DNA of 64,000 bases from Rugalucina vietnamica (taxonomy: Eukaryota > Mollusca > Bivalvia > Lucinida > Lucinidae), in assembly GCA_964017185.1 (NCBI GenBank), contig OZ024871.1:29612488-29676487 (forward strand), read 5' to 3'. Positions 26,801-41,300 of this stretch are shown here, piece after piece (position 1 is the stretch's first letter; each line of letters opens with the position of its first letter). The notes under the pieces are model-generated. The model saw nothing but the letters and a program-made list of their open reading frames with translations. It did no database searches and was not told the DNA's origin. Position numbers and translations under genes: made by a program.

Positions 26801-29800
26801 GCGAAAGTGCGAAAACAAAGGCACTCCTCAGCTTCGCAGTTACTGCGAAGCTGATCAGCGCCTTAGTTTTTGCCTATGCAGATTGTTGGTTTTCCCATGC
26901 AGCAGCTCAAATGATAAAATCTTGTTCGACAGCATCTTGCGACCTACCTTATCAAAAAGCAAACAAAATGAATGCTCCCTTATATGACAGAGGCTTACAT
27001 GGCTCCCCAACCTAATCAAAAAGCAAACAAATAGTATCTCCCTTTTAATGATAAAATCTCATACAACAGAGGCTTGTGAGGCTTCCCTATCCAATCAAAA
27101 AGCAAGTAATTGGTTTCTCCCTTTTAATGATAAAAATCTCATTCAACAGAGGCTTGTTAGGCTTCCCTATCCAATCAAAAAGCAAGCAATTGGTTTCTCC
27201 CTTTTAACGATACAATCTCATTTGACAAATGTTACAATCTCATTTGATAGAGGCTAACATGGCTCCCCTACCTAATCAAAAAACAAAACAAATGGTTTCT
27301 CCCTCATAACGATAAAATCTCATTCAACAGAGGCTTGCGAGGCTGGTTATAGGCTGGATGTTGACACCAACACATGTATACAGTGCGAGATTGGCTATTA
27401 TCAAGATGAAAAATGGCAGACCAGCTGTAAATTGTGCGGCAATCTGGATAACTGGAGAACGGACATGATTGGCTCTGCCGACCCGCAGGATTGTAAATGT
27501 AAGTAGATAATATCCCAGAGGGCACATGACGTCAGATCGACGTCGATGCGACGTCATGACGTCGCATCTGACGTCATTTTGGCATCATGTGCCTGCTGGG
27601 TAGAGCTCAAAAACAAAAATATTTTTTAACTTTTAAACAGTATTACATATACGTATCAACACAAAATAATCTTTTTACTTTATTTTCTTTTCTTTTTTTT
27701 ATTATTATTATTATTATTATTTTTATTTTTTTGGGTTTGTCACTTTCAAAGCTGTAAGGCACATCATGAGAATACCTGCTTTTTACTTACACAAGAACAA
27801 AGATGTAGATCAGCTGTGCAGTAACTGCAAAGCTGATCTGCACCTTTGTTTTTGCATCTGGGATAGTACAATCCCTTTTCTTCTTTAAACCGAAATTTTC
27901 AAGCCTCTAGTCCTCTTCTTTGATTGTAAAGGATAGTTTGTGTTGGACCAGATTCCCAGAAGATCGTTTTGTTTTTCTACAGATGCAGCATCTTTTATAT
28001 GAGCCACCTCATGGGAAAACCAACAATCTGCATATGCGAAAACAAAGACGCAGATCAGCTTCGCAGTAACTGCGAAGCTGATCATCGCCTTTGTTTTTGC
28101 TACACGGATAGTACAATTCCTCTACTTTCTAAATCCAAAATTTCCAGTCTCTAGCCACCTTCTGTGCTTGTACAGCCTGATTTGTGTCCGACCTGTTTGG
28201 AAACCACATTGTTGGTTTTCCCACGAGGCGGCTCTTATGTAGCATGTTAACTCATATAAGCCTGGCTTCTTTTTTATGAGACATAGGCAAACATGATAGC
28301 GACAGATGTGACGCCGCAGAATGCTATTCTGTTTGCTTGAGTAATTTTATCGAGAGATTAAATAAAAATTGAAAATCACTCCTGATGCCCCTAAAAATGG
28401 AATTGGATTTACCCAAATGATGATGGGCAAGTCCATTAGTCAAAAATGGGTTAAAATCATCATGTACCTAATTTCTTTCAGTCTTCTGTTCTGACGGTTT
28501 TGAAGCCAAAGATATCAACACCCCGAACCCCTACTGCCAGATCTGTGATATCGGCTACTACAAGAACAACCTAATCAGTTACTACTCCCAATGTACTGCC
28601 TGTCCAGGAAATTACAGGACCAAGTCACAAGGCTCTGTCAGTGCTCAAAACTGTACCATTTGTAAGTTCGCCAGGCAAACTGTTTCTCGTAAATTTTAAC
28701 CCTTTAAGTCCCATGTTTTATACAGTTAAACTGTAATTCATAGTGTTGCGATTCTAATTTAGCAAAATAAGGCTACCCAGCGGGCACATGACGTCAAAAT
28801 GACGTCATATCAATGTCGATGCGATGCGATGCCATGACGTCGCATCAACGTCGTTCTGACGTCATTCTGACGTCATGTGCATGCTGGGTATGGTCAGTTC
28901 TTTAGTAGTAAAATCATACATAGGCTGGCTTAATACTTTCTTATAAACCATCAGTCTTTCTTTGCAAAAGTAGCACTAGATTTGATAAGCGTCATCACTG
29001 TTTTTCTCTTCCTGAAAAGTTACGGTAGATGTCCTGAACAATAATAATCTCCTATATTTGTAGACAAGTGTCCAGCTGGCCAGCAGCCTAACGCAGCTAA
29101 CAATGGTTGTGAAATGTGTCCTCTAGGATATTACCAGCCATTAGCGGCAGAAGAAGCCTGTAGGAAATGTCCGGGCAATTTCAGCACCAGGAATACAGGC
29201 TCAACAAGCGAAGCAAGCTGTGAAAGTGAGTCGAAAAGTTGTTCTATCCTGTCATTACCACACCAGTACATTTGCCTTCCCCCCATGGGCCTAAAGAAAT
29301 AGTATACACATGCTTAATTATAAAAAGTTAAAAGTAGCTCATTAAGAGGGGCCTTCAAAAAGTTCGCAGAAAAATGCTGCCAAATTGTTAATTTTCATGG
29401 GAAATTCAGGCTGTCTGTGCATGTTGTAAATTAACATATTGTTAACATATGAACAAAATTTGAATAAAATTGGATGGCAATTAAGCATTAAATCATGTGC
29501 ATATCTAGGGTTATAACAGTAAAATCAGCCCAATGTCGTAACAACGTCATGCTATACGCATCCTACCCGCTGTTTGCTAACTCTTTAGCATTTTTGGAGT
29601 CCATCTGGCATACTGCATTTAATTGTCCATTCTGTGGGTTATAATGTGGTAAATTGTGCCGAAACTACATCTGGATATATTGTGTATTTCACGAATTCTA
29701 CTCTTTTCTTTCTATCACAAGATCATTTCTGACATTATGACGTTATTTTACGTTACACTGCTTGAGCCGTCATGGTCGTTTTTTCTGTCTATCTGGAAAT

Positions 29801-32800
29801 GGCTCATACTAATTGTAGATTACCGTTTTCTTAATTTCCTTGTCGCCACAGGTGTTTCCTGCTCTTAGCAATGTTTCTTTCTTTTAATATCCGTTCCAAA
29901 CACATAATTTATTGAAGACTGTTGTTTCCCGCGCATTTTAGGCATGCTCACTAAACAATATGGCCGCATTACACCTAAATGACATCACACACATAGTTAC
30001 ATGATGTCATGTGCCTACCGCCAACTTATTGAACTTTACTCATGCAAAGTATAATGAAAATAGCACGGTAAACAATCAAATGCAACATCATTATCAAACA
30101 TCGACTTTTTGTAAAGATGATTAAAAGTGGGCCAGTAATCGTGATGTATGGTTTCCATAGCAAACACTGTTAAGATTGTATTTATGCCCGAGCAGCAAAG
30201 TTTGCTGTATATGTACAAATTATGTTTGTCTATATAACTTCAGGAGTTTAATGCAGCTAATCTACAAAATAAGGACATATGACAGCACTTTTCCCTGAAC
30301 TTTTTTTGTCATCTCAAGATACCAATTTGACTATTTGAGCCGCATCGTGAGAAAACGGGATTATTGCCTATGCGAAAACAAAGGCGCAGATCAGCTTCGC
30401 AGTAACTGCGAAGCTGATCAGCGCCTTTGTTTTCGCTACTCGGATAGTACAATTCCTCTTCTACTTAAATCCGAAATTTCAAGCGCCTAGCTCTTTTCTG
30501 AGCTTGTACAGGTTGGTTTGTGTCGGACCTGGTCGGAAATCCCGAAGACCGGTTTTCTCGCGTCGCGGCTCATTTGATCTTTGTGCATCTGGTTACACCC
30601 TTGAATTCCTGTGATTTTCAGACTACTGCGTGCCAGGTGAGGAGAAGCAGGCATCAGGGCGCTGTGTACAATGTCTACAGGGATTCTACAAGGACAATGA
30701 CCTTGGATTGTTCTCCATGTGCATGGCTTGTCCCGAAAATTATACGACGTTAACTGTGGGAGCTTCAAAAGCAGCACAGTGTTCAATCAGTGAGTTATCA
30801 TTTTCCATGGCTCACATTACGAAAACTTGCCCATGCAATATACAGCTCTTGAAATTAAAAATTTCATTAGAAAAATTTTGGTAATTTTAATATTTTTGCT
30901 CAAAACATTGTTTGTAGGTACACGTTAGAACAGTCTCACTACCGCCTCGGTAAGGCGGTTCTAATGTGTAACCACAATCTATGCTTGGATCAAAACTAAA
31001 AAAAGAATATCCCTATTAACCCCATTTCACTATAAGAAGTGGGGTGTATTGGGGTACATTACATGGACTTTTTTCATGATGAGTTTTGCCTTTACTGTGG
31101 TTACCATAGTTTTGACTACAGTTTCGTGATAAATGAGCCGTCTTGTGGGAAAACCAACAATGTGGTTTCTGAACAGGTCCGACACAAACCGGCCTGTACA
31201 AGCACAGAAAAGAGCTAGAAGCTTGAAATTTTGGATTTAAGTAGAAGAGGAATTGTGCTATCCGAGTAGCGAAAACAAAGGCGCTGATCAGCTTCGCAGT
31301 TACCGCGAAGCTGATCTGCGTCTTTGTTTTCGCCGATGCAGATCATTGGTTTTCCCATGAGGCGGCTCAAATGGAAATACTGGAAACCTTTCATTGTATC
31401 AATGGGTAAGGTCAGGCATGAGTATGGCATCTTTCATAAGCACAAAAAAAGCCCATGCTAACACTGTACTTCTAATTGGCAATCAACATTCTACAATGCA
31501 ACCAGTTTTTATTTAAATTTGACTTCTCATCCAGCAAACCACTGCTTAAAGCTCTGCACTGCGGGGACAACCATTTGGTAAAACCCTAGGTTGACTGAAC
31601 CATTTGTACAAAATTCCTCTTTTATTGACATGATGTTCCTGGTCATTCTGTACATCTGGTCTAGGAGCTAAATAAACAACATGACACAAACTGCCTGGGT
31701 TAGTAAAACCCGTTATTTTTTTATTAGCTCACCTGAGCCGTTAGGCTCACAAGATGAGCTTATAGGATGGCCATGATCCGGCGTCCGTCGTCAGTCGTCG
31801 TCGTCCACCATTTTCAAAGATCTTCTTCTCTGAAACCACTTGGCCAATTAAAGCCAAATTTTATATGAAGCATCTATGGGAAGGGGGAACCAATGTGTTT
31901 ATAAATAATCCAGGTCACATGACCAAGATGGCTGCCATGCCCATATATGGTAAAAACCCTTCAAAATTCTTCTTCTCTGGAACCAGTGGACCGATTTCAA
32001 TGAAACTTAGCATGAAGCATTTGGGACTAGAGTACTACAATGTGTTTATAAATTATGAACTTTGGATGACCTTGACCTATTTTACGGCAAGGTCAACATA
32101 GGTGGCCCATGCATTTGAATGGGGAAAATTGTTAAAATGTAATTTGAAAGGTAAAACTTGCAGGAAATGGGCAAATGGACTGAAGGTAGGTAATTCTGAA
32201 AAAAATTGGACCCCAGGGGTTGGTCTGCCCCCACCCCGGGGCAATATACTTGTATATTACAATAATATTCAAAGATCTTCATCTCTGAAACCACTTGGCC
32301 AATCAAAGCCAAATTTTATAGCAAGCATCTATGGGAAGGGGGTTTCAATGTGTTTATAAATAATCCAGGTCACATGATCAAGATGGCTGCCATGCCCATA
32401 TATGGTAAAAACCCTTCAAAAATCTTCTTCTCCTGAACCAATGGACCGATTTCAATGAAACTTGGCATGAAGCATCAGGGACTGAAGTACTACAATGTGT
32501 TTATAAATTATGACCTTTGGATGACCTTGACCTATATTACGGCGAGGTCAGCATAGGTCGCCAATGCATTTGAATGGGGAAAACCTTTAAAATAAAGTCT
32601 TGCAGGAAATGGGCAGTAGGGCTGAATATTAATGATTCTGAAAAAAATTGGACCCCAGGGGCATATTTGCCCCTACTGCAGGGCATTATACATGTATATT
32701 ACCATACTATTCAAACATCTTCTTCTGTGAAACCGCTTGGCCAATCAAAGCCAAATTTTATGTGAAGCTTTTATATAATGGGGGAATCAATGTGTATATA

Positions 32801-35800
32801 AATAATCAAGGTCACATGACCAAGATGGCCACCATGCCCATATATAGTAAAAACCCTTCAAAATCTTCTTCTCTGGAACCGGTGGACGGATTTCGAAGAA
32901 ACTTGATGTGAAGCATCTATGGCTTAAGTACTACAATGTAAATATAAATCATGACCCTGTGATGACCTTGACCCAGTTTATGGCAAGGTCAACATGGGTT
33001 GACCATGTATTTAAATGGGGAAAACTGTTAAAATGTCATTTGAAGAGAAAAGCCAGCAGGAAATTGGCAAATGGACCGAATATTGATTAATCTGAAAATA
33101 AAGAAGAAAATGGCCCAAGGGCTTCATCTGCCCCTACACTGGGGTTAAATACCATAATATTCAAACATGTTTATTGGTATATGCAGCAGATCTCAGGTGA
33201 GCGTTTACAGGACCATTGGTCCTCTTGTTGCAGTGCTGTTTTTTGCAAATATGATGCAAGCTCCAGGCAGTCCCTCCACTTTGGGGAGACAAATTGAAGG
33301 TAAAAGTCCCGCTCATTTCCATGGGCGCACTTCCCTTTCCTGGGACTGGGGGGGGGGGGGGGCATGGTTACAATATTAGTGCATTTATCTACCATTTATT
33401 CTTGCATTTCTAGGGGACTGCCGAGCTGGCTACAAGAGAAACGATGATGACACAGACTGTATTGCTTGCCCCCAGGGGACGTACCAGGAGAACCCACACA
33501 AGGACTTCTGTGTCAACTGTACACTCAATCAGAGCACAAGGACCGTGGCTGCTACCAGCCCAAGTCAGTGTGAAGGTAAGATGACAAAAAATGAGAGAAA
33601 AAAAAAAGCAAAAATAATGAACAAACAGTTCGGCTATATTTATGCCATATTGGAAGATGGTATGTCTCTAGAGTCGAAAAGAATAACCAATAATGTCACA
33701 ATATGAGCTTCATGGCCACACTAGATGTCTAAACCATTGAAGTCCAGTGTTTAACTCATTTAAGGATGTTCGCTGCTAACATTTGACATTTCGGAACTTC
33801 CGGTTTTTCTTGTCTTGAATATCTCGTAAACGGTTGCAGATATTTTCCTAATATTTTATATTTGGATACATATTGATAATATGCATCGAATGAGCCATGA
33901 AAATCGTCAATCTAAGAAACTTCATTTTGTCACCCCATTTTCTGTAACTTTTCAGAAAATTTTAGTTGTCAGTAAAATTTAGGGGGTAGGGTAGATTAAA
34001 CTTGAATATTACACATCTTCAAATTAATTGCACTAGTTCGATGTTTATTTTAGCAGCAGTATATGGGAACATGGTCTTCTAAAACATTCTTTGTGTCTTT
34101 GGTGTGCTGATTTTAAAATTTAAGGTGGTTTTATGAAATGGGCATTTAGAGACAAAGCCGAAAAAAGACCGAAAATGGCAATTTTCAAGTTGTTGGTTCT
34201 CTCTTATATGCTCACTACCCTGTATATTTCGTTCTTTTATTCGAACAATATTACCAAGTTCTATGTTGTGTGAAAATACAAGAAAAAGTTTGAATCAACA
34301 AATGTGGGTTTGGTGCATTTCAAAATATTGATTTTTTCCGACTTTTCAAGTATGGGGGTAGGGTTAGAAAAGGCATCGTAAAATTTTGTCATCCACTCCA
34401 AGTTGCAAATCTTTCTATGCTTTTGGTCTAAAATTGTCTGCGCTACGTAAATATTATGACTTTTGAAAGCATTCTAGGTGTTTTTGTTCAAGACAGGTAT
34501 GTTTCAAAGAATTATAAATTAATTTTACCAAATTTTAAACATGGTGCTCAGAGATCTCATTCAGAGGCCTGTAGCTTGAAAAAATGCACACTACCTTATA
34601 TTTAATTTGTTTTCAAATGTCTTGTGTTGTATTTTGGAATCAAAAAAGAGTGGTTAGAAAAAAAGTTTGAATACTTTTTCATTGGCAGCGAACATCCTTA
34701 AGCCTTGTGTCCTTTTTGTTGGACATAGGCAAACAGCATAGTCCCAGATGTGACGCCGCAGAACGCGACGTCCCATCTGGGGCTATTCTTCTTGCAGAGA
34801 AATTTCATCAAAGAATAAGTTAAAAAAATAAAAACTGCCCCTAACACCCCTAAAAATGAAAGTGGACTCACCCAATTGATAATGATGGGAGAATCCATTC
34901 GTCAAATACGGGTTAAGCTACTCACCTCGTATAACAGGGGTTGTGGGTTTGATCCTGGGCATCTTAAGTCCACTGGATGAGACTTTAAACCAAGGTCCTA
35001 TGACAATTTTCTGAGAAAAACTTGTGACCAGGACATTCTGTGTCAAGGATGGAGATTCTGTTTGCTACAGGGAATTATTTGTAAAAAGAAAAGGAAATAC
35101 AGTTATTAAAATTCTTTCCCGTACTTGACAAGAGAAAACAGTTTGGCTGTGAGCCATGTTGCCAAAGATATTAGAATAGCAATGTTTCATATGTTTTCTG
35201 AATGTTTGTGATGTCACCTTTGTTTTTAACTAATATATGATACAATTGTTCCTTTCAGTGTATTGCATTGCTTGACAACAGAAAATGATTGTGAGTCATG
35301 TGTGCCCAAGAGTATTATAAGAGCAATTCCAGATGTTTTTCTCAATATTTGTGATAGATGTTGTTTTTGTCTTTAATGCTAATATATGCTAATATATGAT
35401 ACAATCGTTTCAGTGTACTGCAATCCTGGTCAGCAGAAAACTGCCCTTGGCTGTGAACCATGTCCCCGAGGTTATTACAAGAGTAATGTTCCAGATGTTT
35501 TCTCAATGTGTATGATGTGCCCTATTGATACTATCACACCTAGTTTGGGATCAGATGACGTATCAGATTGCTACCAAGGTATGTTAAAACTACTTGAGCA
35601 GCAACTCGACTTAACACAGGCTTGATACAAACCGACCTGTACAGTCCGAGAAGCAGACTAGAAGCTTAAAATTTCAGATTGAAGAAGAACAGAAATTGTA
35701 CTATCTGCGTAGCGAAAACAAAGGCGCTTATCAGCTGTGCAGTTATGTAACCACTCCCTCCACCCCCCACCCACCTACGGGAAAGGGTGGGGGATAGCCA

Positions 35801-38270
35801 GGCTAAAGTGCGGGGCAATTACTTTTCAAGTGTCAATGGGAAATGATGGGGTTTTGACATTAGGATCCTTATCCTTAGATAATAGTTTTATAGGGATACA
35901 AAAACTGCCATTTGTCACCAAATAGCGTAAAGGGACCAGTGATCGATCAAAAATAGCCATGTTTGACATATTTGCGGATCATAAATGCATTGGAGAATGC
36001 ATGTGTACATACCATATCCAAGCTTGAACCTTTGTCATGTTTTTCAATATGTCAATTTATGACGTCATCATATCATGTTCTCAGTGACGTCATTTTAATA
36101 CATCCAACATCATACAGTGTGAATCAGGGTCAGGTGGACCAGTGATCAATCACCTTTTTTTCTCCAAAACCGCGACTAACTTGGAATGTATGTACATGCT
36201 TAGAAAGAATAATTATTGTTTACCTCTAGCCACGAAACACAGTTTGGAAATTTTCAGTGAGTTGAAAGAAATAAAGCAGTGAAATGAGGTGGTCGATAAG
36301 CATAAACTTCCATAGAAACAATGGAAAACTGTTGAAAAAATAACTCGAAAATCACAGAAATTGACCATTATTTGCAGCGTTATCCTATACAATTTGGAAT
36401 GTGGATCAGATTTGTTTAGTATGCAGTAAAGTTAAAACATTTAGCCAGTCGGAATGAATGCAGGTCGTTTCACCATGGAGAATTTATTGAACAATCACCG
36501 CTTTTAAGCAGTTCAACTAAGACCCCCTCTTCGTAAAGTGCCAGAAAATGAAAGATAGAAAAGCTTTCCAAATAGATTTAAATTAGTGTTTGCAAAGTAA
36601 TATAATGCCCTTTAAGTTAAGACTAGCATAGGATTTACTTCAGGTATCCTTTGAGAATTAATAGCCGATAACCACAAGATGATCGATCACTGGTCCCTGA
36701 TCGATCACTGGTCGCTTTACGCTATCTAGCCCAAAGGGGTTTGTAAAACATTTTTCATGCTCAACCCAAGAAAAGCATAAAAAAGTATACATGTACTTAA
36801 AGTTCATCTTCCATAATTAAAAAAAAGTCCCCAAAATATCCTGCTGCCTTCAGATAAAATGCCTTCAGTTGTAACTGTTTATCAGAATAACATGTCCATG
36901 CAATATATACCCCTTATACCTCACTTTTTTATAGCAAAACTGGGGAATGCAGGGGTATACCTATTTTTCTTATTTTTGCTCCAAAACATAGATTGTGGGT
37001 ACTCGTTAGAACTGCCTCACGACATGGTTCTAACATGTACCCACAATCTATGTTTTGAGCAAAAATAAGAAAAATATCAAAATCTTTCAGCTGAAAATTT
37101 TCGATTTTTAAATCTCAAAAAATCTCTGTTTATGGCATAGGCAAGTTTTTGTAATGTAATAAATGTCGTCAATGTGTTAAGCAGTTTGTATCCCATCTAT
37201 TGATGGTCTGGCCTCAATGTTATAAAATATTTTTATGCTCAACTCAGCTGAGTATGAAATTTAAACTTCTCATAAATACTGAAATATCTTAAATAAATTG
37301 AAATTTCAGGTTTGGATCACCATAGCTTATAACAGAATTTTTTATTGGCATTTTAACATTTATGATTAAGATAAATTTTTGTCTCAGCTGAGTTGAGCAT
37401 AAATAAGTTTTATGACCTGGGTCATAAGCATCAAACTGTATAGATGTCGTGTTTATGGGGGTATAAGCTACATTGACTTGTTACCCTGATGTTTCATTTG
37501 AGCCTGTGGATGAGAAAAACAACAATTTGCATAGGCGAAAACAAAGCCGCAGATCAGCTTCGCGGTAACCGCGAAGCTGATCAGCGCCTTTGTTTTCGCT
37601 ACATGGATAGTACAATCCCTCTTCTTTCTAAATCCAAAGTTTCCAGCCTCTAACCATTTTCTGTGGCTGTACAGGCCGGTCTGTGTCGGACCTGGTCGGA
37701 ATCCCAAATTGTTGGTTTTCTCACGCACAGGCTCATTTCATTTTGTTTTCCTCCAGGTAATTGTACGGAAGGCTACCGCCTGAATATTGTAACCAACAAC
37801 TGTGAGCTGTGTCCCAAAGGCACTTATCAAGACAAGTGGTGGCAAGAGGACTGTGAACAGTGTGGACCGGACAGAACAACTGAAAATGTGGGAGCCACTA
37901 GCGCAGATCTTTGCATATGTAAGTTCGTGAGAGAATTGTAATTGTCGTCATAGGAAAACATGTCCGTGCAATGAATACCTCCTTATACCCCACTTTTATA
38001 TAGAGCAACTGGGGTGTGCAGGGGTATACCAATTTTTCTTATTTTTGCTTGAAAACATAGATTGTTGGTACTCAACGAGGCAGTTCTAATGTGTAACCAC
38101 AGTCTATGTTTTGAGCAAACATAAGACAAATATCAAAATTTTTCAGCAGAAAATTTTCAATTTTTAAAGCTTAAAAAATCTCTATACATTGCATGGACAT
38201 GTTAAAGCTAAAAAAATCTCTATACATTGCATGGACATGTTTTCGTAATGAGTAGCAATAGCAGCATCAG

Positions 38271-38352
<82 letters not shown>

Positions 38353-41300
38353 TGACAACATCATCATTTTCATCATCATCATTGACATCATTATCATCGT
38401 TTACATCATTATCAAGGCGGCTGCCTCATGGCCATGTGGTGAACAGTGCTGGTTTCATTACCACACTTAATCATTTAATCATCTCACCACTGTGTGTGGT
38501 ATGGGTTTGAGCCCCGCACAGTGCACATGTCAGACAATTTCTCCCTTAGAATGGGCCAGGTGGTTTTTTGTGGGGTTTTCCAATTTTCATCCCATCTACT
38601 GATCAATAATTTTGAAAGTAGAAAGTAAAACTGAATTGGAACAAAAAAATAAAATAAACTGAGCTGCATCATGAGAAAACCAGCATTTTGCAGGTGCAAA
38701 AACAAAGGCACAGATCAGCTTTGCAGTAACTGGGATGCTGATCGCACCATTGTTTTTGCCACACTGATAGTAATTTTCCTCTACTTTCTAAATCTAACAT
38801 TCAAGCTTCTAGCCACCTTCTGTGGCTGCACAGGCCAGTTTGTGTCAGACCTGGTAGATAACCCGAAAGACCGGTTCAATTAACAAACTGTGCATGTTTT
38901 GTTTCAGTGTCATGTCCCCCTGGCACAGAGGATATTGGTGGGGAGTGTCAACCTTGTCCCCGTGGCACGTACAAGACTCAGTTCCTGGCTGCAGCGTGCA
39001 CGGCCTGTCCCCAGGGCTTCACCACGGAGACCACAGGGGCCGATACACCGACACTCTGCACATTACGTAAGACCCCCTTAATTATCAGAATCTTTTGATA
39101 CAGTATAATGTCTGAAATATTTCTAAATTATGAAGTTTAAACATTGCAGATTTTGCATTTCTCTTTTACAATAAGGACTTGGAACATGTAGTTGATTTCA
39201 GAGCATCTTCAGAGCATCTTCAAATTATCGAAGTTACAAATTGTTCACTACTGCTCTTGAAGAAGACTCGTTCTTAAAGTATACCCACAATCTATGTTTA
39301 GAAAACAAACTCAAGGTTCAAACTAGACAAGAAATTAGGGAGAAGTTTTTTCTCTCCCCAAGAAAATATGGGAGAATTTTGGACTTAAATTTTCAGGTTT
39401 GCCCATACAATGTATATATACCACACATTTTCACTTCTCTCTCAGCTGAAAATAAGAAGTTTGTTCATTTAGGGAGATTATTTCTCCCTAGTTGCCCTGT
39501 AGGTTATTCCTTGGAATTGTTAGAAAAAATGACGCTCCCTGCATACACTAATCTTACAGTATAAGAGTGGAAAGTTAGCTGATTTCAAATGTTATCTGGC
39601 AATACTTGTTAAATTTTCAGCCGCATGTGCTGTGGGCTTCTATCTGGACCGTACCGCTAGCCCAGTGGACTGTATGAAGTGTGACTACGACCAATATCAA
39701 GATCAGGGGCCAGTTGTTCGAAACTTCGTTAGCTTAACATCATCGTTAAGACCTCGACTCATTAAGTAAAAGCCGACTACATAAGCAAATACACTGTTAT
39801 TTTTTATTGATAAAATTTGAGAATCCTTTGCAATGCAAAGGATTCTCAAATTTTTTCAACAAAAAATAACAGTGTATTTGTAATATTCATGTTTAAATTT
39901 TTAACAAATTGTTAATCAACGGCATGGTTAATTTTGAACAACTGGCCCCAGATATGGCAGGAAAGTTGTAAATCAGTCATATTATTATCATATATTTCTC
40001 TATTACATTATCAGCTGCGTGTGCTGCGGGCTTCTATCTGGACCGCACGGCTAGCCCTGTAGACTGTAAGAAGTGTGACTACGACCAGTACCAGGATCAG
40101 ATTTGGCAGGAGAGCTGCAAAGCATGTCCTGGAAGCTTGGTTACATTGTGGACGGCTTCAACTTCGCTAACAGACTGTATCAGTAAGTAAAGTATCTTGA
40201 GCTCTGTCATGAGAAACCAGATTTTCCCCTATGCAAAAACAAAGGCGCAGATTAGCTATGCACCAATAGTGTAATCCTTCCCAAATTTCAAGCTTCTAGC
40301 CTTTTTCTGTGACTTTACAGGCCGCTTTGCTTCTGACCTGGTTGGTCCACTTGGAAATAAGAAAGACTGTTTTTCTCATGATGAGGGATATACAAGGGTC
40401 TCCAATAAGTTTTGACAACAGTCTAATATCTCAGAAACTGGTGTTGAAACACACAGTGGAGTTCTATGAAAATAATGGATCTTGCATATGAGCATAATAA
40501 GTTTATGTACTTCTGATTTAAGCATATAGTTTTATAAGCCCATGATGTGACTTTGAAGTTTGAGCCTTACTTACTCAAACCTTTTTCAAAACATTTCTCG
40601 TTTTCATTACGGAAACATGCCAATGTTATATACATTTTTTTTTCAAGTTGTAACAAATGATTTTTTTTTATATTTCTGCTCAAACATAGATTGTGGGTAC
40701 TCGTTAGAATGTGTACCAACAATCTATGTTTTGGAGCTAAAATAAGAAAAATAGGTATACCCCTGCATAACATAGTTTTGCTATATAAAAGTGGGAAATA
40801 AGGGGGTATACGAGCGCACATATTTTACACAGAATTGTTTTCCTGATACATTCAGAACCAATATCAATGGCTACAGAAACAAGTCATAAATTATGGTAGC
40901 AGATACATTTATATTATGTCAGGCACTAGAGGGTTTACCGTCTAACACCGAGATGCACTGAATGTGTGTTTTCTATTATAGCTGATTGTGCCTCTGGTTC
41001 CGAGTATAATTTTAACACCAACGTCTGTGATACCTGCCCACGTGGTTACTATAGAGACAAGAATGACAGACTGCAGTACGAATGTCAAATTTGTGACCTC
41101 AACTTCATAACGGCGAGTGCCGGCGCCACATCTAGTGCTGCCTGTAATGTCAGTAAGTGTTGTACAATTTTCACTGTGAGCCGCCTCGTGGGTCAACCAA
41201 CAATGTGGTTATTGAACAGGTCCGACACAAACCAAGCTATACTATCACAGAAGATAGCTAGAGACTGGAAATTTTGGAATAAGAAAGTAGAGAAATTGTA

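Noticed and set aside
29352-30310. Mariner transposase gene
   Set aside because: Only rough end-like sequences are seen. No reading frame with transposase motifs, so only a weak note is kept.
38182-38397. Minus-strand reading frame dominated by methionine
   Set aside because: It is translation of the (ATC)n microsatellite.
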